The notes beneath the pieces are model-generated. The model was not told where the DNA came from. It searched no databases and saw nothing but the letters and a program-made list of their open reading frames with translations. Positions 1-6,305 of a stretch of DNA of 15,906 bases are shown here, piece after piece; position 1 is the stretch's first letter; each line of letters starts with the position of its first letter. The DNA is taken from positions 1 to 15,906 of the forward strand of contig JACDGF010000008.1 of NCBI GenBank assembly GCA_013815405.1, read 5' to 3'. The translations under genes were made by a program, and so were the position numbers. The stretch comes from Caulobacteraceae bacterium. Its GTDB lineage: Bacteria > Pseudomonadota > Alphaproteobacteria > Caulobacterales > Caulobacteraceae.

Positions 1-16
1 GGCGGCGCCTCCGCCT

Positions 17-37
17 CCCGGCGGACCACCCGCCGGG
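17..37 (-). terminator. Hairpin just after the kpsD stop, possible terminator
   Basis: A perfect 8-bp inverted repeat (CCCGGCGG / CCGCCGGG) with a 5-nt loop lies 4 nt beyond the kpsD stop codon at 42-44. Its position fits the end of the four-gene export operon. No T-tract follows on the minus strand before the window edge, so it is not a classical intrinsic terminator. It may only stabilise the mRNA 3' end or act with Rho. Confidence 0.45.
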
Positions 38-41
38 CGCC

Positions 42-1859
42 CTACTTGCCGATCGCCACCGCCGCGAGCGCGGTGTTGAACAGGATCTGGGTCAAGGCCG
101 CGGCGATGTCGATATAGTGCCCGGGAAGCCGGGTGATCACCAGTATGCGATCGCCTGGCGCCACCGCTCCATTGGTCTGGATCGACCCGTCCGGATGGAT
201 CACCAGGATGTGGCCCTTGTCGGCGAGGTTGCTAAAACCGCCCGCCTTCCTGATATAGCCCTTCAGCGAGACGCCGGGCTCGTAGATCAGGGTCTGGGCC
301 TGGGTGACCTCGCCGCCGACCGCCACCACCTGGGACTTGAAGGGGATGACGATGACGTCGTCCGGCTCGAGCGAGACGCGGTTCAGGTCGATTCCGGGCG
401 GGAAGGCGACGTTGCCGATCGGCATGATCCGGTTAGCGAAATTGATGTAGGTCTGAAGGGTCTGCGCCTGGGCGGCGTAGGCGCCGGACAGGGAGGCGAC
501 CGGGGGCGGCGTCGTATAGATCGCCTTTTGCAGCCTGGCCAGGCTTTCGCTCAGCAACTGCTTTTGGGTCACCGCCACGCTGGCGCGCTGAAGGTAGATC
601 CAGCGCCGATCGGCCATGGAATCGAGCGGAATCCTGGCGATCATGGCCGCGACGCTGGTCTGGCGCGGCACCACATAGGCGCCCGGGCCGTGAAAGGCGC
701 CGGTGACCTGTATGGCCACGGTGTCCGAGAGCGCGTCGGCGGAAAACCCGACCCGGTCGCCGTCCTGCAAGGCCAGGCGCGAGAATTCGGGCACGGTGAC
801 GTAGGAATTCAGGGGTTGCGCGTTGCGGACCCCAAGGAGGGCGACGTAGTTCGCCTCGGGACGCGGCCGGGCATAGTAGAGGATTTCCTCGCCCACGCCC
901 GAGGTTCCGGCCAGTTCGAACGTGAAGGGCGCGCGCGCGGCCCCGCTGACCGAGACCACCGGGCCCTGCTGGCCGACCACGATCACGTCTCCGTTGCGAA
1001 GCGCGACCTTGGGAAGTTCGCCGGTGCGCAGAAACGCATAGAGGTCGATGTGGCCGACGACCTCGCCGTTGCGCTTGACCACGATGTTGCGGTAGCTGCC
1101 GCGGTTCGGGTCGATCCCCCCGGCCCGTTGCAGGAAGGCGACCACCGAATCCGAGCCCAGGCCGGCGTAAGGCCCAGGCGCCGTCACTGGGCCGGCCATG
1201 AAGACGGTGATCGGCACGGTGGTCACCGGGGCGGCGTAGACGTGGACGGCATTGCGATAGACGGCGGAGGCGGCTCGCTTGATCGTCGTGTCGATCTGAC
1301 CGGCGGCCAGACCCCCGACCTTCACCGGCCCCACCCCGGGCACGACGACGTTCCCGTTGGTGTCGATCACCGCTTGCAGATTGGCGTCGGGAACGCTGCC
1401 CCAGAGGGTCAGGGCGACCACGTCGCCGGGTTTCATGATGTAGCCGGGATCGACCACACCGATGGTCGTGGCGCTGACGTTGGCGCTCGAGAACATCTCC
1501 GAGCCGAACGGCGCGGGCCGGATTCCCAAGGTCTGATACTGTAGAAGGCTGGACGGCGAGGTCGGCTCCGTCGAGGCCCCCAGGAGCGGCGCGGGCTGGG
1601 ACGTCGTCGTCGGCGCCGAGGCGCTGGTGGCGGTCGTCACCGTCGATGTCGCCCCGGGGGCGCTGGTCGTGGTGGAATAGGTCGAAGCCGGCGGCGTCGG
1701 CGTGGCCGGCGGCGACTGGGCCGGGGCAGGTGGCGGCGCCACGGGCGTGGTCTGCGCTCCCGCCAGGGTCAAGCCCGAGGCAAGCAGGATCGCGCCGGCG
1801 CCCGCCAGGCGGGCGGCGAGGCGTCCCGGGACGTTCTTGAAAAACAACGTACTCATCAT
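42..1859 (-). CDS. kpsD: Outer-membrane polysaccharide export protein (OPX family, KpsD/Wza-like)
   Basis: Carries capsular polysaccharide across the periplasm and outer membrane. From the ATG at 1859 the protein has 605 residues. It begins with a signal peptide (basic NVPGRLAARLAG, hydrophobic core, LAGA before Q36). There is no lipobox Cys, so it resembles KpsD more than lipoprotein Wza. A Pro/Thr/Ser-rich linker fills about 37-105. A Poly_export domain follows at about 137-212 (GYIMKPGDVVALTLWGSVP), then SLBB-type beta-grasp units near 216-295, 301-373 and 382-410. A last unit lies near 510-578 (VVAVGGEVTQ through APGDRILVI). A hydrophobic stretch ends the chain (about 583-603) and may be a membrane helix. 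The start overlaps the kpsE stop in ATGATGA. The second ATG (1856) is equally possible, and AAGGA lies upstream. An in-frame extension to 1958 would run inside kpsE and bury the signal peptide, so I rejected it. Family call strong; KpsD versus other OPX proteins less so. Confidence 0.9.
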   Translation of the reverse strand: MMSTLFFKNVPGRLAARLAGAGAILLASGLTLAGAQTTPVAPPPAPAQSPPATPTPPASTYSTTTSAPGATSTVTTATSASAPTTTSQPAPLLGASTEPTSPSSLLQYQTLGIRPAPFGSEMFSSANVSATTIGVVDPGYIMKPGDVVALTLWGSVPDANLQAVIDTNGNVVVPGVGPVKVGGLAAGQIDTTIKRAASAVYRNAVHVYAAPVTTVPITVFMAGPVTAPGPYAGLGSDSVVAFLQRAGGIDPNRGSYRNIVVKRNGEVVGHIDLYAFLRTGELPKVALRNGDVIVVGQQGPVVSVSGAARAPFTFELAGTSGVGEEILYYARPRPEANYVALLGVRNAQPLNSYVTVPEFSRLALQDGDRVGFSADALSDTVAIQVTGAFHGPGAYVVPRQTSVAAMIARIPLDSMADRRWIYLQRASVAVTQKQLLSESLARLQKAIYTTPPPVASLSGAYAAQAQTLQTYINFANRIMPIGNVAFPPGIDLNRVSLEPDDVIVIPFKSQVVAVGGEVTQAQTLIYEPGVSLKGYIRKAGGFSNLADKGHILVIHPDGSIQTNGAVAPGDRILVITRLPGHYIDIAAALTQILFNTALAAVAIGK

Positions 1860-2995
1860 TGAAGGTGATCCTTGATCACGGAGTAAATCAGCGAGCCCGC
1901 GCCCAGCAGTACGACCGACGCCAAGGCTACGGCGACGACATTTAGGAACCGTTTCCAATAGTCCGACGCCTGTGGCAGTTGCGGCGGGATGAAGGGAACC
2001 ACGAAGCTGGCGTTCTGATTCTGGGGTTGGGCGGCGACGAGGGCCCCCTCGGCGGCGAAATAGTTCTTCTGGGCGAACTGGTAGTCGAGCAAGGCGGCCT
2101 GGAGTTGGACGTCATGCGACGCCTGGGATTCTCCGGGCGCCGCCTTGGCCTTGGCGATCTGCTGGGTCCGCTGGGCTTCGAGGTTGGCGATCTGCTGCTG
2201 GACCGCCTTGGCCTGGGGCGCGGTGGGCTGGAACGCGGCCTGGACCGCCGCCTGGCTGACCTTGAGCGTGGCGAGCTGGCTGTCGATCGAGGCGACCAGG
2301 GAAACCGCCTCGCTGGCTTCGGTGCTGATCGTCAGGGTGTTGACGTTGCCCTGCAGGCCGGTGATCCGCTTGGTGGCCTCGTCGTAGTCCTTCTTGGTCG
2401 CCGCGACCTGGGCGAGAGCCAGGTTCAACGAGCCCTGCTGCACCTGCTTGTTCAGAACCTCCTCGACGTCCCTGGCCGCCTGCAGGACGCCCTGCGCGAG
2501 ACGCAGGGATTCCTGGGGCGTGTAGGCGAAGACCTGGACCGTGACGTCGTTCGACGTGCTGTCGTACGCCGTCTTCATGTGGTTGTTCCAGAACCAGGTC
2601 GTCCATTCGAGGGAGGACTTGGGAGACAGATAGGCGAAGGGGTCGAGGCTGAAACGGTCGTACGCCTGGTTCAGGCCGAACTTGGCCTTCAGATTGGCGA
2701 TGGGAGCGGACGATATCAGGTAGTTGACGACCAGGCGCGGATCGGTCGTCGAGCCGGTGGGGGCGCCGATGACCAGCCCCGCCAGCAGATTGCTGGACGG
2801 CGGCGTGGCGCCGCGGATGGTGAAGGTGGTGTCGGTCTCATACTGCGGGGGGGTGATCACCGCGTAGTAGACCGTCGCGAGAAGCACTGGGCCCAGGACC
2901 CAGATCGCCATCGACCGCAGGGCGCGACGGCGCTGTTCGCGGCGGACCAGTTCGCGCGGCGTCGGCTGGCTGGATTGGGGTGTGGTGGTGTTCAC
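1856..2995 (-). CDS. kpsE: Capsule export inner-membrane protein (KpsE-like polysaccharide co-polymerase)
   Basis: Inner-membrane and periplasmic adaptor that links the KpsMT transporter to the outer-membrane exporter. With the GTG start at 2995 it has 379 residues, close to the usual KpsE length. It has two membrane segments near the ends (about 31-48, IWVLGPVLLATVYYAVI; and 351-374, LNVVAVALASVVLLGAG) and a long Ala/Gln-rich, probably coiled-coil periplasmic region (about 160-325). The Pro-rich PFIPPQLPQASDYWKRF precedes the second membrane segment, as is typical of the PCP/Wzz-like family. No C-terminal Walker kinase domain is present, which fits the PCP-3 group rather than Wzc. The GTG lies in a GTGA overlap with the kpsT stop. 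Upstream in-frame Met codons fall inside kpsT and give a chain with no known fold. The ribosome site is weak, so coupling to kpsT is likely. Confidence 0.9.
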   Translation of the reverse strand: MNTTTPQSSQPTPRELVRREQRRRALRSMAIWVLGPVLLATVYYAVITPPQYETDTTFTIRGATPPSSNLLAGLVIGAPTGSTTDPRLVVNYLISSAPIANLKAKFGLNQAYDRFSLDPFAYLSPKSSLEWTTWFWNNHMKTAYDSTSNDVTVQVFAYTPQESLRLAQGVLQAARDVEEVLNKQVQQGSLNLALAQVAATKKDYDEATKRITGLQGNVNTLTISTEASEAVSLVASIDSQLATLKVSQAAVQAAFQPTAPQAKAVQQQIANLEAQRTQQIAKAKAAPGESQASHDVQLQAALLDYQFAQKNYFAAEGALVAAQPQNQNASFVVPFIPPQLPQASDYWKRFLNVVAVALASVVLLGAGSLIYSVIKDHLQ

Positions 2996-3645
2996 GAGAT
3001 CGCTCGCAGGTAATATTCGTTCGCCTCGTCGATGGTATCGTACATCGTCAGCTTCCCTCCGTTCAGCACGCCGGCCCTCGTGCAGTACTGCTTGATCATC
3101 TGGATCGCGTGCGAAACCATGATCACGTCGGCGCCGGCCCTGCGCTCGTGGAAGATCTGGTTGCACTTGCGCTGAAACGCGACGTCGCCGGCGGCCAGGG
3201 CCTCGTCGATCACATAGACCTGGAAGCGGATGGCCATGCTGAGCGCGAACGCCAGCCGCGAGCGCATGCCGGTGGAGTAGGTCTTCACCGGTTCATGCAT
3301 CGAAATGCCCAGTTCGGAAAACCGGGCGACGAAGTCCGTCACTTCGGCGATGTCCGCGTCATAGATGCGGCACACGAAGCGGAGGTTCTCCGCGCCGGTC
3401 AGGTTGCCGGCGAACGAGCCTGAAAACCCCAGCGGCCAAGACACCGCCACGTCACGCCGCACCTCGCCGAAGGTGGCGCCCTCGACGCCGCACATGATCC
3501 TCAGCAGGGTGGACTTTCCCGCCCCGTTCTGGCCGAGGATGCCGATGCTTTCCCCGCGCGGAAACACCGCATTCACCCCGCGCAGGACGTGGATGAGCCC
3601 TTGCTTGCCGGGATAGGTCTTCTCGATGTCGATGAGTTCGATCAC
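2992..3645 (-). CDS. kpsT: Capsular polysaccharide ABC transporter ATP-binding protein (KpsT-like)
   Basis: Cytoplasmic ATPase that powers export of lipid-linked capsule polysaccharide through KpsM. Starting at GTG 3645 it has 217 residues, the normal KpsT size. Visible motifs are Walker A GQNGAGKST (38-46), the family's variant ABC signature YSTGMRSRLAFALSMA (from 123), Walker B VYVIDEALAAGD (143-154) and the H-loop MVSHA with His179. The GTG lies 2 nt after the kpsM stop (TGACCGTG). An in-frame extension far into kpsM is only a reading-frame accident. The gene ends in a 4-nt overlap with kpsE. All nucleotide-binding motifs are intact, so it should be active. Confidence 0.95.
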   Translation of the reverse strand: MIELIDIEKTYPGKQGLIHVLRGVNAVFPRGESIGILGQNGAGKSTLLRIMCGVEGATFGEVRRDVAVSWPLGFSGSFAGNLTGAENLRFVCRIYDADIAEVTDFVARFSELGISMHEPVKTYSTGMRSRLAFALSMAIRFQVYVIDEALAAGDVAFQRKCNQIFHERRAGADVIMVSHAIQMIKQYCTRAGVLNGGKLTMYDTIDEANEYYLRAIS

Positions 3646-3647
3646 GG

Positions 3648-4499
3648 TCAGCCGGACTCGTCGGTGTGGCCCACCAGCCGCAACGACCAATTGATCACCA
3701 GGCCGACGAACAGCATCAGGGTGGCCGTCACGATGACAAACCAGGGATTGTAGTAGGTGCTGACGAAGCCCGGGATGGCCCCGGTCCGGAGCCACTCCAG
3801 CAGGTGGGCGATGGGGTTGAGCGAGGCGTATTTGCGAAAGGTGGTCGGAAGCGACCCCAAGGTGAAGAAAATGCCCGAGGTGAAATAGAGCGGCCGACTC
3901 AAATAGCCGAAGACTTGGGGCCAGACCGGCCAGAGCCGCGCCAGGTTGGCGCTGAATATCGCCCCGCATACCGAAAAGTAAAACAGCGCGACCACCGCCC
4001 CGACAAGGACTATCGGCACTCGCACCCACGAAATAAACAGCTGATTATACAAAAACCGCAGGCCTATGATGAAAATCATCGTTACAATGACAAAAGTCGC
4101 GGCGTCAAGCAGAACCCGCGCAATCACCACATCGAAGACCTTGACCTGTGGATAGGTCAACAGGGGAAGGTTGGCCTGCGCCGCCGTGGCGCCGCGGGAG
4201 ATGCAGTTCCTCCAGAAGAAATACGGCATGATCCCGGTCAGAAGAAACACCGGCATCGTCGTCGGCAGCGGGTTGGCCCGTTGGATCAGGGTGAAGACGA
4301 CCCAGAAGACCGCCAACTGGATCGCCGGATCGAACAAGGCCCAGAGATATCCCAGGTCGGACTTGCCGTAACGGGTGCGCGACTCCCGGATCATCAGGGC
4401 GAAAATCACCCGTCCCATCACCGACAGATTATTGCCCAGGGACGGGGCGATCGGCCCGGCCGCGGCCGGCGCGGTGGGGATGGTCGACTCCGAACTCAT
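3648..4499 (-). CDS. kpsM: Capsular polysaccharide ABC transporter permease (KpsM-like)
   Basis: Integral inner-membrane subunit of the capsule exporter (ABC-2 permease family), 283 residues. After a short Ala/Pro-rich N-terminus comes the family hallmark ALMIRESRTRYGKSDLGYLW (from 34), with a run of basic residues ahead of the first helix. Hydrophobic segments are seen at about 56-74, 83-97, 124-150, 160-184, 203-216 and 252-273. LNPIAHLLEWLR (227-238) is the conserved segment before the last helix. It is the first gene of the operon, and kpsT begins 2 nt after its stop. The upstream ribosome site (AAGACAG) is weak. The stretch around 3960-4110, within the transmembrane core, is noticeably more AT-rich than the rest of the gene. 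Call is firm. Confidence 0.95.
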   Translation of the reverse strand: MSSESTIPTAPAAAGPIAPSLGNNLSVMGRVIFALMIRESRTRYGKSDLGYLWALFDPAIQLAVFWVVFTLIQRANPLPTTMPVFLLTGIMPYFFWRNCISRGATAAQANLPLLTYPQVKVFDVVIARVLLDAATFVIVTMIFIIGLRFLYNQLFISWVRVPIVLVGAVVALFYFSVCGAIFSANLARLWPVWPQVFGYLSRPLYFTSGIFFTLGSLPTTFRKYASLNPIAHLLEWLRTGAIPGFVSTYYNPWFVIVTATLMLFVGLVINWSLRLVGHTDESG

Positions 4500-4728
4500 G
4501 CGTCTGTCTTGCCTGTCACGGGGTGGGTGGTCGCCACAAGGAGCCTATCCGCGTTCACCGGCCGCTCCGTGCGCAAAGCCCCCGAGTCGGCGGTTCCCGA
4601 TAGCTTACCGCGTCTGGCGAGGCAAGGCGCGGCTTCGCCCGCCAAACCGTCGTCGCTCGGGCGGGACAAGCGAATCCGCCGCGATCGCCGGCCCGGGCCG
4701 CATGGCCGCCACATAGGGTCGGGGCGAC

Positions 4729-4756
4729 AAGACATGCGGACAAATCATCGTATAAT
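4729..4756 (+). promoter_or_regulatory. Candidate sigma70-type promoter for the potassium channel gene
   Basis: A perfect TATAAT at 4751-4756 is preceded after a 16-nt spacer by AAGACA at 4729-4734 (four of six bases match TTGACA). Transcription would start near 4763, giving a leader of about 48 nt before the ATG at 4811. A TATAAT in such GC-rich DNA is notable. Alphaproteobacterial promoters often depart from this consensus, so this remains a prediction. Confidence 0.45.
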
Positions 4757-4794
4757 CGTTAAATGCCCGTCAATATTGCCGCCGATGATCTTGT
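4740..4794. repeat. Interrupted inverted repeat around the divergent promoter core
   Basis: ACAAATCATCG (4740-4750) is mirrored by CGATGATCTTGT (4783-4794). All 11 bases of the left arm pair, with one unpaired base (4790) in the right arm. The 32-bp space between the arms contains the TATAAT box. The layout fits a pair of operator half-sites or a bent regulatory element, but no specific regulator can be named. Confidence 0.4.
4749..4773 (-). promoter_or_regulatory. Weak candidate promoter for the kps operon
   Basis: On the minus strand TTGACG (4773-4768) stands 13 nt ahead of TATACG (4754-4749). The spacer is short for a standard sigma70 promoter but near the range reported for Caulobacter housekeeping promoters. 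It would share its -10 area with the plus-strand promoter, so the two could not fire at the same moment. Confidence 0.25.
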
Positions 4795-4810
4795 GACCTG
4801 AGTTCAATCC

Positions 4811-5674
4811 ATGCCTGATGCTTTTTCCGGACGAAAGGATCTCGCCCCCGCCCAGGGGGTTGCCGCCACGCCTTTTCGCCGGCGCCTCTATGTGCAGCTC
4901 GAGCCCGCGGCATGGCCGAAGCGCGGCCTGTCCCCGGTCAATGTCGGGGTGTTCGTGGTCATCATCGTGACCTCGATCCTGGCCATCGTCGAAACCGAGC
5001 CGGACGTCGAGGTGGGTCGAGAGACGCTGTTCAACATCATGGAATGGATCATCGGCGCGGTCTTCACCGTCGAGTATCTGGCCCGGGCCTGGACCGCGAA
5101 GGAAAACCCGAAATACGGCCCAGGATGGCGCGGGCTGTTCCGCTACATGACCTCGCCGGTCGCCATCGTCGACCTGATCTCGATCGTGGCCAGTTTCGTG
5201 ACCACCGCGGGCCTGCAGCCCTATCTGCTGCGGGCGGTCCGCCTGTCCCGCATCCTGCGCCTGGCCAAGCTGGGGCGAATGTCCAACGCCATGAGCTATC
5301 TCATCGAAGCCATGGTGGCGCGGCGCTACGAACTGCTTTTCAGCCTGTTCGTCAGCCTGACCTTCATGGTCTTCTCCGCTTCCCTGCTTTATCTGGTGGA
5401 GGGGCCGGCCCAGCCGGACAAGTTCGGCAGCATCCCAAGGGCGATGTGGTGGGCCACCGCCGCCCTGACGACGATCGGCTACGGAGACACCTATCCGATC
5501 ACGCCGCTTGGAAGGATCTTCGCCGCCATGTCGGCCATCGGGGGGATCGGCCTGGTCGCGATGCCGACCGGGATCATGGCCGCCGCCTTCAGCGAGGCGG
5601 TTCAGAAGCACTCGCAAGACCTGGTGAAGGCCGCCGGGGGTGAGGACAAGTCAGCGCCCATCGCCGACGAATAG
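4811..5674 (+). CDS. Voltage-gated potassium channel (six-transmembrane, Kv-like)
   Basis: Inner-membrane potassium channel subunit of 287 residues, expected to work as a tetramer. Helices are visible in the canonical order: S1 about 41-61, S2 72-94, S3 114-133, S4 140-157, S5 173-197, pore loop 212-230 and S6 234-260. S4 is textbook: basic residues at every third position (R141, R144, R147, R150, K153, R156) form the voltage sensor. The selectivity filter TIGYGD is at 221-226. A short soluble tail follows and there is no RCK/TrkA-N domain, so gating should depend on voltage rather than a C-terminal ligand. A basic N-terminal tail of about 40 residues precedes S1. The ATG at 4811 sits about 48 nt after the predicted transcription start, with little Shine-Dalgarno signal. 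It is divergent from the capsule operon. Any functional link to capsule is unproven. Confidence 0.93.
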   Translation: MPDAFSGRKDLAPAQGVAATPFRRRLYVQLEPAAWPKRGLSPVNVGVFVVIIVTSILAIVETEPDVEVGRETLFNIMEWIIGAVFTVEYLARAWTAKENPKYGPGWRGLFRYMTSPVAIVDLISIVASFVTTAGLQPYLLRAVRLSRILRLAKLGRMSNAMSYLIEAMVARRYELLFSLFVSLTFMVFSASLLYLVEGPAQPDKFGSIPRAMWWATAALTTIGYGDTYPITPLGRIFAAMSAIGGIGLVAMPTGIMAAAFSEAVQKHSQDLVKAAGGEDKSAPIADE

Positions 5675-5745
5675 GCCGGGCAGGCGGGATTTGGCCAAGA
5701 CTTTGGGCCGGCCGACGACGGCACGGGGCGCCCGCGGCCGACGGA

Positions 5746-5764
5746 GAGGCGCCTCCGGCGCCTC
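5746..5764. repeat. Perfect GC-rich hairpin downstream of the channel gene
   Basis: GAGGCGCC, loop TCC, GGCGCCTC: an 8-bp perfect stem with a 3-nt loop, about 70 nt after the channel stop. It could end the channel transcript, but no T-run follows, so the terminator role is uncertain. Confidence 0.4.
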
Positions 5765-5801
5765 GCTCACGATTCTTGTCCGCCCCACTCTCGACCGCCT
5801 C

Positions 5802-5830
5802 TCGACCCATCCGTCTTTCTGCCTTATAGC
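5802..5830 (+). promoter_or_regulatory. Weak candidate promoter upstream of the small basic protein
   Basis: TCGACC (5802-5807) and TATAGC (5825-5830) are separated by 17 nt, and each matches four of six consensus bases. A leader of about 120 nt would precede the ATG at 5958. It is the best pair I found in 5675-5957, but such matches occur by chance. Confidence 0.2.
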
Positions 5831-5854
5831 GGCCGCCTGAGCATTGGCTGGCCA

Positions 5855-5894
5855 GGACGATGAACCCGGAGCGCTTTCGAATGCGCCATCGTCC
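5855..5894. repeat. Inverted repeat in the leader of the sulfotransferase gene group
   Basis: GGACGATG (5855-5862) pairs exactly with CATCGTCC (5887-5894). Within the 24-nt loop, GCGC at 5871-5874 can pair with GCGC at 5883-5886, extending the fold. It lies 63 nt before the next gene and lacks a following T-run, so a leader structure or operator is more likely than a terminator. Confidence 0.35.
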
Positions 5895-5957
5895 GCGCGG
5901 CTCTATTGAAAAAATCATGAACCGGCCATCAGGGCCGAACGGCGGAAAGTGAATTGA

Positions 5958-6218
5958 ATGTCCAGCACCCCCGCGACCGCCCAGGCCGGCAAACCGGCCA
6001 AAACGGAACGCAAGAAACGCAAGGCGCTGTCCGCCGCCGCGATCGGCCGGCGGGTGGCCTCGATCAAGCAGATGGACAAGGACAAGGCGAAGAAAGGCCG
6101 TCGCCGCCTGCTTCATGGGCTTCTGAGCGGAATCGCCGACGGCTCGATCGAAGACCCGGCCCGGGCGGCCCGGGAATTCCTGGCGCTCTCGCCGAAGAAG
6201 CCGGCGGCCGAAGACTAG
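5958..6218 (+). CDS. Small basic protein of unknown function
   Basis: An 86-residue protein that I do not recognise. The N-terminal third is Lys/Arg-rich (KTERKKRKALS, then KQMDKDKAKKGRRR). The second half looks helical and includes LLHGLLSGIADGSIEDPARAAREFLAL. No signal peptide or membrane segment is seen, so it is probably cytoplasmic; the charge would allow nucleic-acid or polyanion binding, which is speculation. Third codon positions are almost all G or C, and GGAAAG lies about 9 nt before the ATG, both supporting a real gene. It is the first gene on the plus strand ahead of the three sulfotransferase-like genes, with 87 nt to the next start, so it may be co-transcribed with them. An overlapping frame starting at 5954 lacks this codon bias. 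Confidence 0.7.
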   Translation: MSSTPATAQAGKPAKTERKKRKALSAAAIGRRVASIKQMDKDKAKKGRRRLLHGLLSGIADGSIEDPARAAREFLALSPKKPAAED

Positions 6219-6305
6219 CGGGCGCCGGCGGCGATCGCCGGGCGGCTTCTTCGGCATCGGGAAACAAGGCCGAGGACGGGGCTCCGACCCACCGGGAGGC
6301 GAGCC

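Larger units (their letters stand above)
4500..4810. other. Divergent intergenic control region between kpsM and the potassium channel
   Basis: These 311 bases separate two divergent genes. The half near kpsM (4500-4720) is GC-rich. Its open frames encode Arg/Cys-rich, unconserved-looking peptides that I do not call as genes. The half near the channel (4725-4800) is AT-rich and holds the promoter-like boxes and the inverted repeat listed separately. If the kps promoter lies there, the kps transcript would have a leader of about 240 nt. Confidence 0.7.

Noticed and set aside
117..1544. Plus-strand frame of 475 codons opposite kpsD
   Set aside because: Asp/Gly/His/Arg-rich shadow of kpsD without recognisable domains.
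4638..4665. Weak inverted repeat CCCGCC / GGCGGG upstream of kpsM
   Set aside because: Six base pairs with a 16-nt loop is expected by chance at this GC content.
4496..4735. Minus-strand open frame of 79 codons ending in an ATGA overlap with the kpsM start
   Set aside because: The overlap looks like coupling, but the peptide is rich in Arg, Cys and Pro with no recognisable pattern and no ribosome site. It also covers the candidate promoter region. Probably a chance frame in GC-rich DNA.
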